Assembly (NCBI GenBank): GCA_016808115.1
Contig: JAEQBH010004549.1
Location: 124,001 to 188,000, forward strand
Direction: 5' to 3'
Source of the DNA: Tetrastigma voinierianum
Taxonomy: Eukaryota > Streptophyta > Magnoliopsida > Vitales > Vitaceae
DNA: 64,000 bases
The notes beneath the pieces were generated by a model that saw only the letters and a list, made by a program, of their open reading frames with translations, searched no databases and was not told where the DNA came from. This document shows positions 1-11,545 of this stretch, piece by piece (position 1 is the first letter of the stretch; each line of letters begins with the position of its first letter). The position numbers and the translations under genes are program-made.

Positions 1-3000
1 AGAGGAGGCACCAGGCACGCCCCAACAAAGCTCAGACAAGACAGCCAGAAAAGAAAAGCAAGAGCAGAGGTTATAAGAGGCCGAGGTGCGGCCGAGTCGC
101 TAGCAAAGGGCACCTGCAGTATTCCTCCCGCTTGTCATATGTGTCGGGGCGACACCCATGGGAGTGCATGAGATCCAAAGACGAGGTGTTTCCACTGCGG
201 GCCAAGAAGGCCACGATTAGGAGTGTCCTCGCCTGATTGGTGCAGAGACATCGCTGGCCGCCAGCTACCCCAGCACAGATGAGCACACAAAGCCCATCTG
301 GGAGAGGCTTCCTGTGCGGAGGGGCCAACACAAATTGTGGTAGAGGTGGTCGTGGTGTAGGTAGAGGCAAGGTTCTGTGATACGTACAGAGCCCCGCACT
401 CAAGCCGTATATATGCCGTGGACTCAAAGAAGATGCGATGCAGCTCCTGGCGTGGTCACGGTATTATTTCATTCTTATACGATGCATATACCTTAGTGTA
501 ATTCAGGAGCTACGTGATTTTCATTTGGCATCCAAGCCATTCTAGATCGTGTCCGTGACAGAGACCTAACCATTGGGAGGGTCGTATGAGAGCTTTCCTT
601 CCAAATTCGGAGATCCATTACTCACGCATGCAGTAGTCGAGATAGTAGAGTTCGATCGAGGGACAGGAGTTCCCACTGATCTTCGTAGAGTTTAGATATT
701 TAGGGACTTTGATGTGGTTCTCTGATGGATTACATCTCACTATATAGAGCCACAATAGATTGTTATAAAAGGAAGTAAAGTCAATATGCCAGTAGTTGAG
801 GTAAAGTTCAGAGGATTACGTAGAGAGTTATCTTCCTGTATGATCTCCGCCATGACAGCACAGAAAATGTTGCGTAAAGGTTGTCAGGGTTATCTAGCTT
901 ATGTGGTGGAGACAGGGAAGGAGGGGACTATATTGGATGACATTTCAGTTATTAGAGAGTTCCCAGATGTGTTCCCGGATGATATCGCGGGATTACCTCT
1001 AGCAAGAGAAGTGGAGTTCACCATTGATTTGATCCCAGGATCGAGCCTAGCCTATTCCTCCCATGTGATGTCTCCGTAGAGTTAAGGGAGCTTAAAGCTC
1101 AATTAGAAGAATTGTTGAAAGAAGGATTTATTGCATCGGCATATCCCCCATGGGGAGCTCCGCTCTTCGTGAAAGAAAGATGGGAGCTCATGTTGTGTAT
1201 AGATTACGGGTGAGTCGAACAGAGTTACCATCCCGCAATCGCATCCACCCCTAGAATTGATGAGTTATTCGATCAACTCCAAGGATCTCGAAAGTATACT
1301 CCAAGATAGACTTTGAGGCCTGTGTATCACGCCTTGAGAGTTCAGAGAGTGAAGCACCTAAGACAAAGATTAAGGACACACGCGCTACGCATTATGAGTT
1401 TCCTCGTGATGCCATTTAGTTCACTAATGCTGTGCAGCGTTTATGGATTTGATGAACCGAAGCCTTTCCAACCGTATGGATATGGGTTCGCTTATAGTTT
1501 TTATTGATGATATCTTAGTATTCGTGTAGTTCGCAGGAACATCTGTGAGCACCCGTGATGGTATTACGGCACTTCTAAGGGAGAGATGCGATATGCTAAG
1601 TTGAGCAAGTGCCGCTTTCTGCTCGACAAGGTGGTACCCTTGGTCATGTAATTTCAAGAGAGGGGGTGAGTGTAGATCCCTGAAAATGTATAGCGGTAAA
1701 TTGAAACCACCAAAGAATGTGTCGAGGCCTAAGTTTCGTTTATGGTGGTATTACAGAAGTTTGTTTGAGGGGTTCTCCAAGATAGCGTACCCCACCGACC
1801 AAGCCGACAAGGAAAGATGTTAAGTATGATCAGAAGCCTCTGCCAAAAGAGTTTTGAGAGTTGGAAAGATAGATTGACTTCAGCCCAGCTTCTAGCTTTA
1901 CCCAATGGAAGAGTATGGATTGCGGGTTTATAAGTGATGCTTCCAGGCAAGGCCTTGGTTGTGTTTTGATGCAAAATGATAGGGTGATTGCATATGCCTC
2001 TAGACAAATTTAAAGAAGCATGAGGAGAATATCTCGACACACGACTTAGAGCTTATGTTAGAATGTGTTTGCAATCGAAAATATGGAGACATTATTTATA
2101 TGGTGTTCATTGTAGGATCTTACAGATCATAAAAGTCTTAAATATATTTTCTACCCAAAAAGAGTTAAAAACCCGAGGCAAAGAAGAGTGGCTTGAGCTG
2201 GATTAAGGACTACGACCGCATTCATCGAGCACCATCCGTAGAAAAAGCTAATGTCAGAGCGGCATGCCTCGGTAGGCGACCGTGAGAGTTCTTCTGTCTT
2301 CACATGAGATCGTGCTATCTTCCACTATCGTGGATCCTCGAGAGCTTTAGGGTGATATTGAGGTCAGAGGATTCAGGAGCCTATTAGCCACGCTTTCATG
2401 TTGGGACCACTCTAAGGACCGCATTCTATGCAGGCACTAACGGATCCACAGATGATTAAGCTTAAGGAAGAGATAGAAAAAGGAAAGAAAGCAGAGTTTC
2501 AAGTCATAGATGATGGCATGATAATGAAAGGACAGAGAATGTGTGTGCCAGAGTATGGCGAACTGAAGAGAGATATTATGGAAGAAGCACATTCATCTGC
2601 GTATGCCATGCATCCAGGCAGTACCAAGATGTATCGGGACTTTGGTTAACATCGGTGGAATGGGACGAAAGAGATAGCGAAGCCTGCTTCAGGTGCCTAA
2701 CTTGTTAGAAGGCAAGAGCATCAGGCCCGTTGTATACACATTCTATTCCAAAGTAGGGAAAGGAGAAGATTACTATGGATTTCAGGGCAGGTCTTCCACG
2801 AACTCGTGAGGCAACATGATGCGATATGAGTAATAGTTGATCATCACGAAATCCATTCATTTCCTACCGCTAATGTTGAGGATTCTTTAGAAAAGTCAGC
2901 TGTTGTGGCGGTGGATGAGATAGTAAGATCATGGGGGTTCCAGTGTCGATAGGTGTCGACGACCCCAAAGTTCACATCTAGGTTTCGGGGCCTAGTTTAC

Positions 3001-3806
3001 AAACAAATAAGTAGGGTACTCGCTTACACTTCAAGACAGCATTTCCCATCCTCGCATCGATGGCCGTGAGAGGACTATTCGGGACGTTAGAGGATATGCC
3101 GAGAGCTCGTGGTGATGGACCAAAGGAAGTTTGGATACTCACTTAGCACTAATGGAGTTTGCCTACAACAATAGCTATCAAGCCAAGATAGATATATTGG
3201 CTCCATTCGAGGGCAATCGTATGGCAGGAAATGGTGGACTCCAGCAGGCCGATGAGGCTACGAGAAGACCAGTAGGCCCCTCGAACTAGTACGTGATCAC
3301 TGAGGAAAGTGAAAGTTGTTCGCGATAACTTAAAGATAGAAAGAGATAGACAAAAGCTATGCGACAACCGGTCAGAGAGACTTTGCGCTTGAATAGGTGA
3401 TAAAGTCTTTTGAAGATTTCACCTTGGAAAGGTGTGTTGAGATTTGGGAAACGAGGCTTAGTCCGAGGTATATCGACCTTAAGGAGATCGTGAGAAAGTG
3501 GGGATGTAGGCCATGCTGTGATTAGTTACCCCGTGAGTTGTCAAGGATTCATGATACTTTCCATGTATCAATGTCAGAGGAAATATATCCCTGATCCTTC
3601 ACATGTATTGAGAGAGCAACTGGCAATTAAAGGAGAATTTAATTTATGAGGAGATACCTGCAGATTGTAGATCGTGAAGGAACAGGTGTTGAGTAGCTAA
3701 AGTGATTCCATTAGTTAAAGTCTTATGGAAGAATCTATGAGAGTGAGGCCTACTGTGGAGCCAGAGTCTGATGTCATCTGGCATTCCCTCACTTGTTCTC
3801 CTGATG
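1..3806 (+). pseudogene. Ty3/gypsy gag-pol polyprotein, copy A-1 (5' end outside window, many frameshifts)
   Basis: This is the internal region of a family A chromovirus-type retrotransposon, entering the window inside gag. In order I see a CCHC zinc knuckle of the nucleocapsid (about 187-235, begins CFHCG), a relic of the protease site (about 490-515), an open stretch at 786-1079 leading into reverse transcriptase (EFPDVFPDDIAGLP), RT with the IDD catalytic signature near 1497-1512, RNase H (about 1860-2130), the integrase HHCC finger (2428-2720, with EEAHSSAYAMHPGSTKMYRD, then CLTC), the integrase core (about 2780-3370) and an integrase C-terminus. Every domain is split by 1-5 base indels, so no polyprotein can be made from this reading. 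It aligns throughout with 7712-11478, the next copy in the tandem array. Family assignment rests on domain order RT-RH-IN, which is specific to Ty3/gypsy. Confidence 0.9.
2428..2649 (+). pseudogene. Integrase N-terminal zinc-binding fragment of copy A-1
   Basis: A 73-codon open stretch inside the copy A-1 pol region. It holds the end of the RNase H-integrase linker and the first half of the integrase HHCC finger: two histidines in AHSSAYAMH, then the family-typical PGSTKMYRD. The cysteine pair (CLTC) lies just downstream at about 2690-2705 in another frame. In the living family this domain helps integrase bind the cDNA ends. Here it is only a readable remnant and not an independent gene. Confidence 0.8.
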
Positions 3807-3861
3807 AGGCATGTTCCTCCCTTTGTTCGAGTTTAGTTTTCATTTCGAGACGAATGTTCCT

Positions 3862-3873
3862 AAGGAGGGAGGA
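3862..3873 (+). other. Polypurine tract of copy A-1
   Basis: AAGGAGGGAGGA lies three bases before the LTR start TGTAAC. This is where plus-strand DNA synthesis is primed during reverse transcription. The same tract is found before the LTRs at 11546 (plus) and 15328 (minus). Confidence 0.85.
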
Positions 3874-4205
3874 TTTTGTAACACCCCGTCTCGAGAGAGT
3901 CTAATAAACACATGACACTCGTAGGGGTGCATAAGAGCACTGGCGTCACACTAAATATTTTGAGACTAAAATATGAAATGTGATAAATTGGTAAACCGGA
4001 AATTGGTATTAAACCAAGGGTACAAATATTCGTTTTCACAAATGGATATGGAAATTAGAAACAAATTAGAGATGGGGCCATAGTAGAAATTAATAAGTTA
4101 TAATTGCAATAATTAAAAGAAGAGGGTATTTGCAATTAATGGAAAAGACTATCAAAACGAGAATTAAAACCAAATTACATTTTGCCCCAAAGCTAGGGTT
4201 CGTTT

Positions 4206-4263
4206 TGAAGAGGAGAAGAGAGAGCCAAGAGGAGGAAGAGAAGGAAGAAGAAGGAGGAGAAGG
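4206..4263 (+). repeat. GAA/AGG purine tract inside LTR
   Basis: About 58 almost uninterrupted purines. The tract is conserved in the other LTR copies at 11883-11941 (plus) and, as pyrimidines, at 14935-14985 and 22860-22920. Short reading frames over it give artificial Glu-rich peptides. Confidence 0.8.
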
Positions 4264-4662
4264 AATCATAGATCAAGGTATGGAATTCTTATTTTTGGGT
4301 TTTGATATGGATTTCTAGGGCTTGGGTATGGAGATTAGTTCTCCTTTGATCTAGGTTTTGTGCAAAGAGAACATGAAGCCTTTGGAATGGTCAGGGGTTA
4401 TGTGAGTAAACCCCAATTGATGTAAAAGAAACTTGGAATCATCAAATTACTGATGTGTTTGGTAAAGAATTGGTGGACCTTAGGTAGTGTTCTTGATTTT
4501 CACCTAAGGTTTTGGGTTTTGAGTTTCCAAAACACCAATTCATGTTGTGGAGTTGTTTTTAGATAATTTCAAGTTAGTTTTTGAGGTATTATGAATTACA
4601 GAGGTTATATATGGAATTGGCACTGCAAGTGGGAGAAATAAACAAAAATCTGGGCATTTCGG

Positions 4663-4766
4663 GTAAGTCCCACCGGCACAATAGGAAGTCCCACCGGTAG
4701 AACTCTGTTTCCGGTCATTTTGGCCAAGTCCCTCGCCGGCATAGCTAAGTCCTACCGGTAGGACTT
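4663..4766 (+). repeat. Four spaced ACCGGT palindromic motifs in LTR
   Basis: The motif AAGTCCYACCGGYA recurs at about 4663, 4687, 4725 and 4747. The last copy, aagtcctaccggtaggactt (4747-4766), is a perfect 20-bp palindrome. The same block lies at about 12296-12395 in the next LTR. The function is unknown; it could be a protein-binding site in the LTR promoter region. Confidence 0.7.
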
Positions 4767-5269
4767 GTTCTCGGGTTTTCCTATTTCGACCAGTTGTGAT
4801 TTCGCCATAACTTCCAGCTCATCCGACTTGAGTGATCCATGGCTACGTAAAACAGACTTCAAGGAGAACAAAACTTCAAGTGCGAATCGCCACCCGATCC
4901 TGGCGGGCCCAAAAATTCACACAGTGGGCCATAAAAAGAAAAAAATTCCCTGCATCAGCTTTTGGACATAGAGTAGTCCGGTTGTTTTAACGTAACTTTG
5001 AGTTTTTGTCTGAATCGGTGATTCCAGTTGGAATAGAACCCTTAGCACCTTAAATTTAAAAGAGTATGAAGAGTGTGACTAGTTTAGAAGTACGTTAAGT
5101 TACGCGATTAATTTGTCATCGATTCGTCTTGGAGTTGTAGGTTAAAGTAAAGGCGGATAAGTGTGAAATCCGCTCAAGCAAGGCTAAAGAGGTGAGTGTT
5201 CTAAACTCATTTTTCTAAATACTAGTGTATTATTATTATTATTATTACAAATTGCTTTACACTGGTATT

Positions 5270-5545
5270 TTATGGTTTTGAATGCAAACTATTTTCAAGA
5301 AGCAATGAGATAAAGCAAGCAAATGGTTTTGAGTTAAACCATTTGAAAGGGCATTTCTGCTCTTAAAATTGTAAAACCATAATTAAGCAAGTAAGTAAAT
5401 GGTTTTTGAAAAGTTAAACCATTTTGAAGCAAGTAAGCAATCTAAGCAAATGGTTTTGAATAATTAAACCATTTTTCACAAGTAAAGGCAAATGGTTTCA
5501 AAGTGTAAACCATTTTACAAAGAGCAAAGCTAGCAAGCAAAGAAT
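5270..5545 (+). repeat. Minisatellite of imperfect palindromes (AAATGGTTT...AAACCATTT) in LTR
   Basis: About five to six tandem units of roughly 40-50 bp. Each unit pairs ATGGTTTTGA with a later TTAAACCATTTT and is separated from the next by GCAAGTAAGCAA spacers. Each unit can fold on itself. Equivalent arrays lie at 12900-13170 and 21370-21600 in the other LTR copies, with different unit numbers. Confidence 0.8.
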
Positions 5546-5929
5546 GCAGTTGCGAAATGTGCGCCTCCCTAGTTTTAAGCAGTTAAACCGGTCGAGGTAT
5601 CCATGCACGGTGGTGTTATATTTCATGCATGCATTGTAGTTTTGCTCGTCGGCAAACTTAGACATACATCATGCATTTAAAGGAGACCGTGGCATGATAG
5701 GGTATATAAGGTTATGATCTCTAACTAAGTATGGTGGATACACATCTATAAGCCACCCCCACCATATTCAATTTAAAAATGAAAGGTGACGCTGACAGTT
5801 AGTCCTTCCAATCGAACGGTGGAGCATAGGTTCCGTGTTCACTAGGCATGATAAGCAAAATAGGCCCAATGGTTGATGTTTTATAAGCATGATACGCTTT
5901 GAAAATCAACCATTTGGTTCTCGGCTCGC

Positions 5930-6062
5930 CAAGGCTTCCTGAGAGTTTTAAAGCAAACTACGAGCCAAGCTCCGCTTAGATTTCAAGATCTATCTGGCTG
6001 GAGCCAAGCTCCCGGGTTTTATTTTCTAAAGCATGTGGTTGAGCCAAGCTCCCTGCTTTTAT
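5930..6062 (+). repeat. About 40-bp tandem repeat (GAGCCAAGCTCC...) in LTR
   Basis: Units begin near 5934, 5961, 6001 and 6042 with the core GAGCCAAGCTCC, followed by a variable T-rich half. The next LTR has the same array at about 13576-13710. AAAGCAAGCAAAG-type repeats follow to about 6290. Confidence 0.75.
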
Positions 6063-6818
6063 GAAAAAGTTTTGAGAAACTTTAAACAAAAGGCCATGAA
6101 AAGCGTTTTAAGAGACTTTTCAAACAAGATAAAGCAAGCAAGAAAAGAAAAGTATGAGAAGTTTTATAAACTTCTAAGCAAGCAAGAAATAAGAGTTTTA
6201 TGCTTTTGTAAAAGAAAAGTTGTACAAAGCAAGTACAAAGAAAGTTTTGAAAATCCTTAAAGCAAGCAAAAGCAAAGAAAGGTTTTCGAAAATAATTGTA
6301 AAAGAGAGTTTTACATTTTTAAGATGTTTTTCCTAAAGCAAAACCTTTATAAAAGCATACACTCACCAGCCTCTTTTAGCTCATTAGTTTTTACTTTAAA
6401 ACTATTTTCCGTGCAATGTGCACGTTGTAAGACGCCGGAGCACACAGGATTGGTCCCGACATCACTTAAGTGTCAGGTATTAATAATATTTTGTAAGAAC
6501 ATACTTTGAATTTGTATATGGAACATAAGGTATGCACATAGTTTAGTGTGATGGGAATGTGATGGTATGTCAAGGCTACATTTTGATATAGTGTAAATTG
6601 ATGTATACAGGATTTGAATTTAGATTATGCAAATTGGCCATGTCGGTTTTTCACGCTAAGATTTTACCAAATCCTGGTTATAAATAAAGAAAATTTTTAT
6701 AGAGGTTTAAGCAAGCAATACGGCTTCGCTCACAGGATTTCTAGTCAGAGGTGTAATGGCCGGGATTGCGGAGGCAAGACGCCTGCCGCCACTGGAAGGG
6801 GGTGGGGGTGTGTCAAGG

Positions 6819-6830
6819 TGGTATCAGAGC
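6819..6830 (+). other. Primer binding site (initiator tRNA-Met type) of copy A-2
   Basis: TGGTATCAGAGC, complementary to the 3' end of plant initiator tRNA-Met, sits three bases after the LTR end. This is the classical minus-strand primer site of plant Ty3/gypsy and copia elements, and it fixes both the LTR boundary and the element's orientation. Confidence 0.9.
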
Positions 6831-6926
6831 ATAAGTATTGGCAACCATGCATGTTTAAGTTTAAAGTACATACATATCAAGTAATTCAAAGTATTAAATA
6901 GTTGATTTTGGAAATTGATAAAGACT

Positions 6927-9900
6927 ATGTCGAAGAGGACGAGGTCATCCTAGAGAGTCGTTCAATAGCTCGAAAGGCCCCAAGGTACTGAGAGATGAGC
7001 ACTAGCAGTCCCACTACCGCCCCATGAGAACCACCTCCGCAGTAAGTCGCGACCATCCGCCACCTGAGGTGGGCTCTCAAGGCTGGGATTGCTTCATCAT
7101 GGTAATAGATTGGTACAGATAGTGATATGAATGTATCTCTGGATAGTAGCTTTCAACTCACCGCCACCATGGTGTTATGTTAACGGAGTTTGATAGAGAG
7201 AGTACAAAATCTGGCACTGTTTCATATGATTAAATAAGATCCGTACAATGGGCTAGGTTAGACCGAGTAAACAAGATTTATGGAGTTATGGGTCGCACTG
7301 ATGAGCAAAGGGTCTTGTTTCCAGCTTTCATGGGGTATAGGCTAAAGATCGCGGGATCACAGGAAACAGAAGGCATCCCACAATAACAAACATGTAACCC
7401 AATCACTGAAGAATTCATCGACCGATTCTTTCTCAAAGTCACAAGGATCTGGGAATTGAGGAGTTCTTCCGCTAGGAACAAGAACATGTCAAGATCCGAG
7501 TATGAGAAGAAATTCTAAACTAGTTGGGGATTGGTTCCATTACATTCAGCTGTGATGAAGTCCTCAAATGCAAGAGGTTTTTATCAGACTACAAAGACCG
7601 GGATCGTGAGTGCATTTATCGCTGGTCCCAAGCAGAACAGATTTGGGGACTTAGCTGAGGTCCGAGAGTTGAACAAAGCACTATAGCCATGTATCGAGCA
7701 GTGCAGCAAGAGAAGAGGAGTGCACCAGGCATGTCCCAACAAAGCTCAGGACAGTCCAGTAGAAAGAAAAGCAAGAGCAGAGGTTATAGGAGGCCGAGGT
7801 GCAGTCGAAATGGCTAGCAAGGGCACCTGAGTATTCCTCCCGTTTGTCATATGTGTCGGGGTTTACACCATGGGGAGTGCATGAGATTCAAGACGAGGTT
7901 CCACTGGGTGGGCCATGAAGGCCATTTTATTAGGGAGTGTCCTCGCCTGATTTGGTGCAGAGACATCATGGGCTACCTAGCTACCCCAAAGCACTCGGTA
8001 TGAGCACACAAAAGTCGACTCTGGGAGAGTAGCTTCCAGCTGAGGGGCCAACACAGCCACAGGTAGAGGTGGTCGTGGTAGAGGCAGAGGCAAAGGCCCC
8101 AGTGGATACGTGCACAGCCTCGCACTCAAAGCCAGTATATGTCAGACTCAAAGAAGATGTGAGTGTTCCGATGTGGTCACGGTATTATTTCTATCTCGAG
8201 CATGATGCATATACCTTAATAGACCCAGAGCCAGCATTCATTCGGTGATCCAAGCCATTCTAGATCGTGGTCCGACAGAGACCCAACCATTGTGAGGGTC
8301 GAGGAGTTTCCCTTCCAAATTCTGAGATCCATTACTCGCAGACAGAGTAGTCAGAGATAGTAGAGTTCTGATTAGGGGACAGGAGTTCCCAACGGATCTT
8401 GTAGCCTTAGATACGAGGGACTTTGATGTGGTTCTCTGCATGGATCAAGCATCTCGCCCATGCAGCCACAATAGATTGTTATAAAAGGAAGTAAAGTCGA
8501 CATGCCAGGAAGTCGAGGTAAAGTTCTGAGGATTACGTAGAGTTATCTTCCTTGTATGATCTCCGCCTACTTACGCTATCGTAAAATGTCACAGAAAGGT
8601 CACGTGGTTATCTAGCTTATGCAGGAGACAGGGAAGGAGGGGACTATATCGATGACATTTCAGTTATTGTGAGTTCCCGCATAAAATTCCTGATGATATC
8701 GCGATTACCTCCGTAAAGAGAAGTGGAGTTCACTCATTGATTTGATCCCGTGGACCGAGCCCATTTGTTCCTCCTATAGGATGGCTCTAGAGTTAAGGAG
8801 CTTAAAGCTCAAGAAGAATTGCTGAGGCAGTGGATTTATTAGACCGAGCATATCCCCACGGGGAGCCCAGCTCTTCGTGAAAAAGAAAGAGTGGAAAAGG
8901 TGTATAGATTAAGGTGCAAATGAACGCAGTTACCATCCGCAATCGCATCCAATTTAAATTGATGAGTTATTTGATCAACCCAAGGATCTCGAGTATAATC
9001 CAAGATAGTTAGACTCGAGGCCTGGGTATCATCGCTTGAGAGTTCAGACAACAAGTACCTAAGACAAGATTCGTGACACGCTTACGGCATTATGAGTTTC
9101 GGGTGATGCCATTTGGTCAATCATGCTCCTGCAAAATGCTTTTTGGCGGATTTGATGAACCGAGTTTTCCAACCGATTTGATATGTTCGTCATAGTTTTT
9201 ATCGATGATATCTTAGTGTATTCAGGTAGTTCAGAGGAAACATTCAGAGCACCCGAGGATGGTATTGAAGGTGACTTAAGGAGAGACATGAGAGGCTGGT
9301 TGAGCAAGTGGTCAATGGCTCGACAAGGTGGCATTCCTTGGTCATGTAATTTCGTGAGAGAGGGGCGGAGCGAGATCCCCGTAAAATGTAAGCAAAGGGT
9401 AAATTGAAACCACCAAAGAATGTGTCGTAGGTCGGCTCTCTGGTTTATTACAGAAGTTTGTCGAGGGGTTCTCCAAGATAGCAGCCCCACTGACTAAGCT
9501 GACAAGGAAAGATGTTAAGTATGACTGGGTAGATGCCTATCAATAGAGTTTTGAGGAGTTGAAAGATAGATTGACTCTCAAACAGCTTCTAGCTTTACCC
9601 AATGGAATATATGGATTTTCAGGGTTTATGTTGATGCTTCCGTGCAAGGCCTTGTCAGGTTTTTTGATGCAGAATGATAGGGTGATTGCATATGCCTCTA
9701 GACAGCTAAAGAAGCATGAGGAGAATTACTCGACACACGACTTAGAGCTTGCAGCAGTCGTGTTTGCACTGAAAATATGGAGACATTATTTATATGGTGT
9801 CTATCAGAGATCTTACGCATCATGTGTCTTAAATATATTTTCACCCAAAAAGAGTTAAACCTGAGGCAAAGAAGATGGCTTGAGTTGATTAAGGACTACG

Positions 9901-11478
9901 ACCGTACCATCTAGTACCATCCAGAAAGCTAATGTCGTAAAGCAGATGCCTTGAGTAGGCTTAACGAGAGTTCTTTGTCTCACATGATCGTGCTATCTTC
10001 CAATTATTGGTGGATCTGAGCTTAGGGTGATATCGAGGTCGAGGATTCGTGAGCCTTATTAGCCACGCTTCATGTTGGGACTTCTAGTGGACCGCATTCT
10101 AGCGTATACCACCGATCCACAGATGATTGCTTAAGGAAGAGATAGAAAAGGAAAGAAAGCAGCAGTTTCAAATCGAGATGATGGCATGATAAAGGAAAGG
10201 ACAGAATGTGCTTCAGTATGGCGAATCAAGAGACATTATGGAAGAAGACATTCATTCGCTGTGATGCTATGTATCCGTAGTACCAAAATGTACGGGACTT
10301 TGAAAGAAACACATCAAGTGGAATGGGATGAAGAAAGAGATAGCGGTTTGCTTTCTAGGTGCCTAACCTGCTAGGGCAGTGAAGGCAGCAGCATCGAGGC
10401 CCGCAGGAAGATACGCTTACTCCTCATTCCAGCTGCGGAAATAGAGAAGATTACTATGGATTTTGTAAGTGTGTCTTCCACGACTCAGAGGCAACATGAC
10501 GCGATATGGGTAATAGTTGATCGATTGACGAAATCGCCTCATTTCCTACCGCTAAGCGTTGGAGGATTCTTTAGAAAAGTTGGCCAAGTCAGATGGAGAC
10601 AGATAGTAAGACTTCATGGGTTCCAATGTCGATAAGGTCGATCGAGACCCTGTGTTCACATCTAGGTTTTGGCCTAGTTTATAAACAAATAAGAAAATTT
10701 CATTATTAATTTCAAGATAAAGATTTCATCCTCGGGATGGATACAATGAGAGGACTATTCGCTGTGACGTTAGAGGATACGCCGAGAGCTCGTGGTGATG
10801 AATTCAAAGGAAGTCGATACTCACTTTAGCACTCAACGGAGTCGGCTCTTTACAACAATAGCTACTGCCAAGATAGATATGGTTCCATTCGCGCAATCAG
10901 ATGGGCAGAAATGTAGGACCTTGCCAGGCCGGGATGAGGTTGGTGAGAGAAGACTAGTAGGCCCCGAACTAGTACAGATCACTTCGGAGAAAGTGAAAGT
11001 TGTTCGCGATAACTTAAAGATAAAAAGAGATACGTAGTGCTTACTGACAACCGTCGAGAGACTTGCGCTTGGAAATAGGTGATAAAGCCCAAGATTTCAC
11101 CTGGAAAGGTGTGTTGAGATTTGGGAACGAGGCGCTTAGTCCGTGCATATTGACCTTGGTGAGATCGTGAGCAAAGTGGGGACAAGAAGGCTACGATTGA
11201 AGTTACCCTAGCCATCAAGGATTCATGATACTTTCCATGTATCAATGTTGAGAATATATCCCGATCCTTCACATGTAATGTGCAGAGCAACCAAAGGTGC
11301 GAAGGAGAATTTGACTTATGAGGAGATACCCGCATTGTAGATCGTGAAGGAATGTGTGTTGAGAAGCAAAGTGATCCATTAGTTAAAGTCTTATGGAAGA
11401 ATCATGAGAGCGGAGGCGCCTACTGGAGCCGAGTCTGCATGCGCCCATCCGTACCCCTCACTTATTCTGATGAGGTAT
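6927..11478 (+). pseudogene. Ty3/gypsy gag-pol polyprotein, copy A-2 (frameshifted)
   Basis: The complete internal region of the second family A copy, between the primer site at 6819 and the polypurine tract at 11531. The likely gag start is the ATG at 6927 (MSKRTRSS, then a stop). Domains in order: gag (6927-7870), zinc knuckle (about 7890-7950, degraded), protease (about 8205-8245, reads IDP where DSG or DPG is usual), RT (about 8680-9400) with an intact VIVFIDDILVYS catalytic segment at about 9186-9225, RNase H (9559-9830), integrase finger and core (about 10100-11000) and integrase C-terminus (to about 11478). Frames change many times. It is nearly collinear with 1-3806 but its indels fall in different places, so a joint consensus would read further than either copy. 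Confidence 0.9.
9559..9858 (+). pseudogene. RNase H fragment of copy A-2
   Basis: A 99-codon open frame holding the second half of the retroelement RNase H domain. [17 protein letters not shown] is followed by [20 protein letters not shown]. The Glu in DLEL is the second catalytic metal-binding residue of this fold. The first catalytic Asp (in YSDAS in other copies) is displaced by an indel upstream. After YLYG the frame is lost. It removes the RNA strand of RNA/DNA hybrids in a functional element. Confidence 0.85.
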
Positions 11479-11530
11479 GTTCCTTCTTTTGCTCTGAGTT
11501 TAGTTTTCATTTCAAGGACGAAATGTTCCT

Positions 11531-11542
11531 AAGGAGGGAGGA
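11531..11542 (+). other. Polypurine tract of copy A-2
   Basis: AAGGAGGGAGGA, three bases before TGTAACACCCCGTC. Identical to the tract at 3862. Confidence 0.85.
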
Positions 11543-11545
11543 TTT

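Larger units (their letters stand above)
3877..6815 (+). mobile_element. Family A LTR (shared by copies A-1 and A-2)
   Basis: A 2939-bp LTR. Its left edge is set by the polypurine tract followed by TGTAACACCCCG. Its right edge is set by the tRNA primer site TGGTATCAGAGC four bases after the terminal CA. It serves as 3' LTR of the upstream internal region and 5' LTR of the downstream one. Contents in order: a purine tract (4206-4263), ACCGGT palindromes (4660-4770), an ATT microsatellite (about 5229-5247), a 40-50-bp minisatellite (5270-5545) and a second minisatellite (about 5930-6060). It aligns with 11546-14460 on the same strand and, inverted, with 20073-23185. No coding potential. Confidence 0.9.

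Noticed and set aside
5270..5545. CRISPR-like array
   Set aside because: Units are degenerate, spacers are repetitive too, and the array sits inside a eukaryotic LTR.
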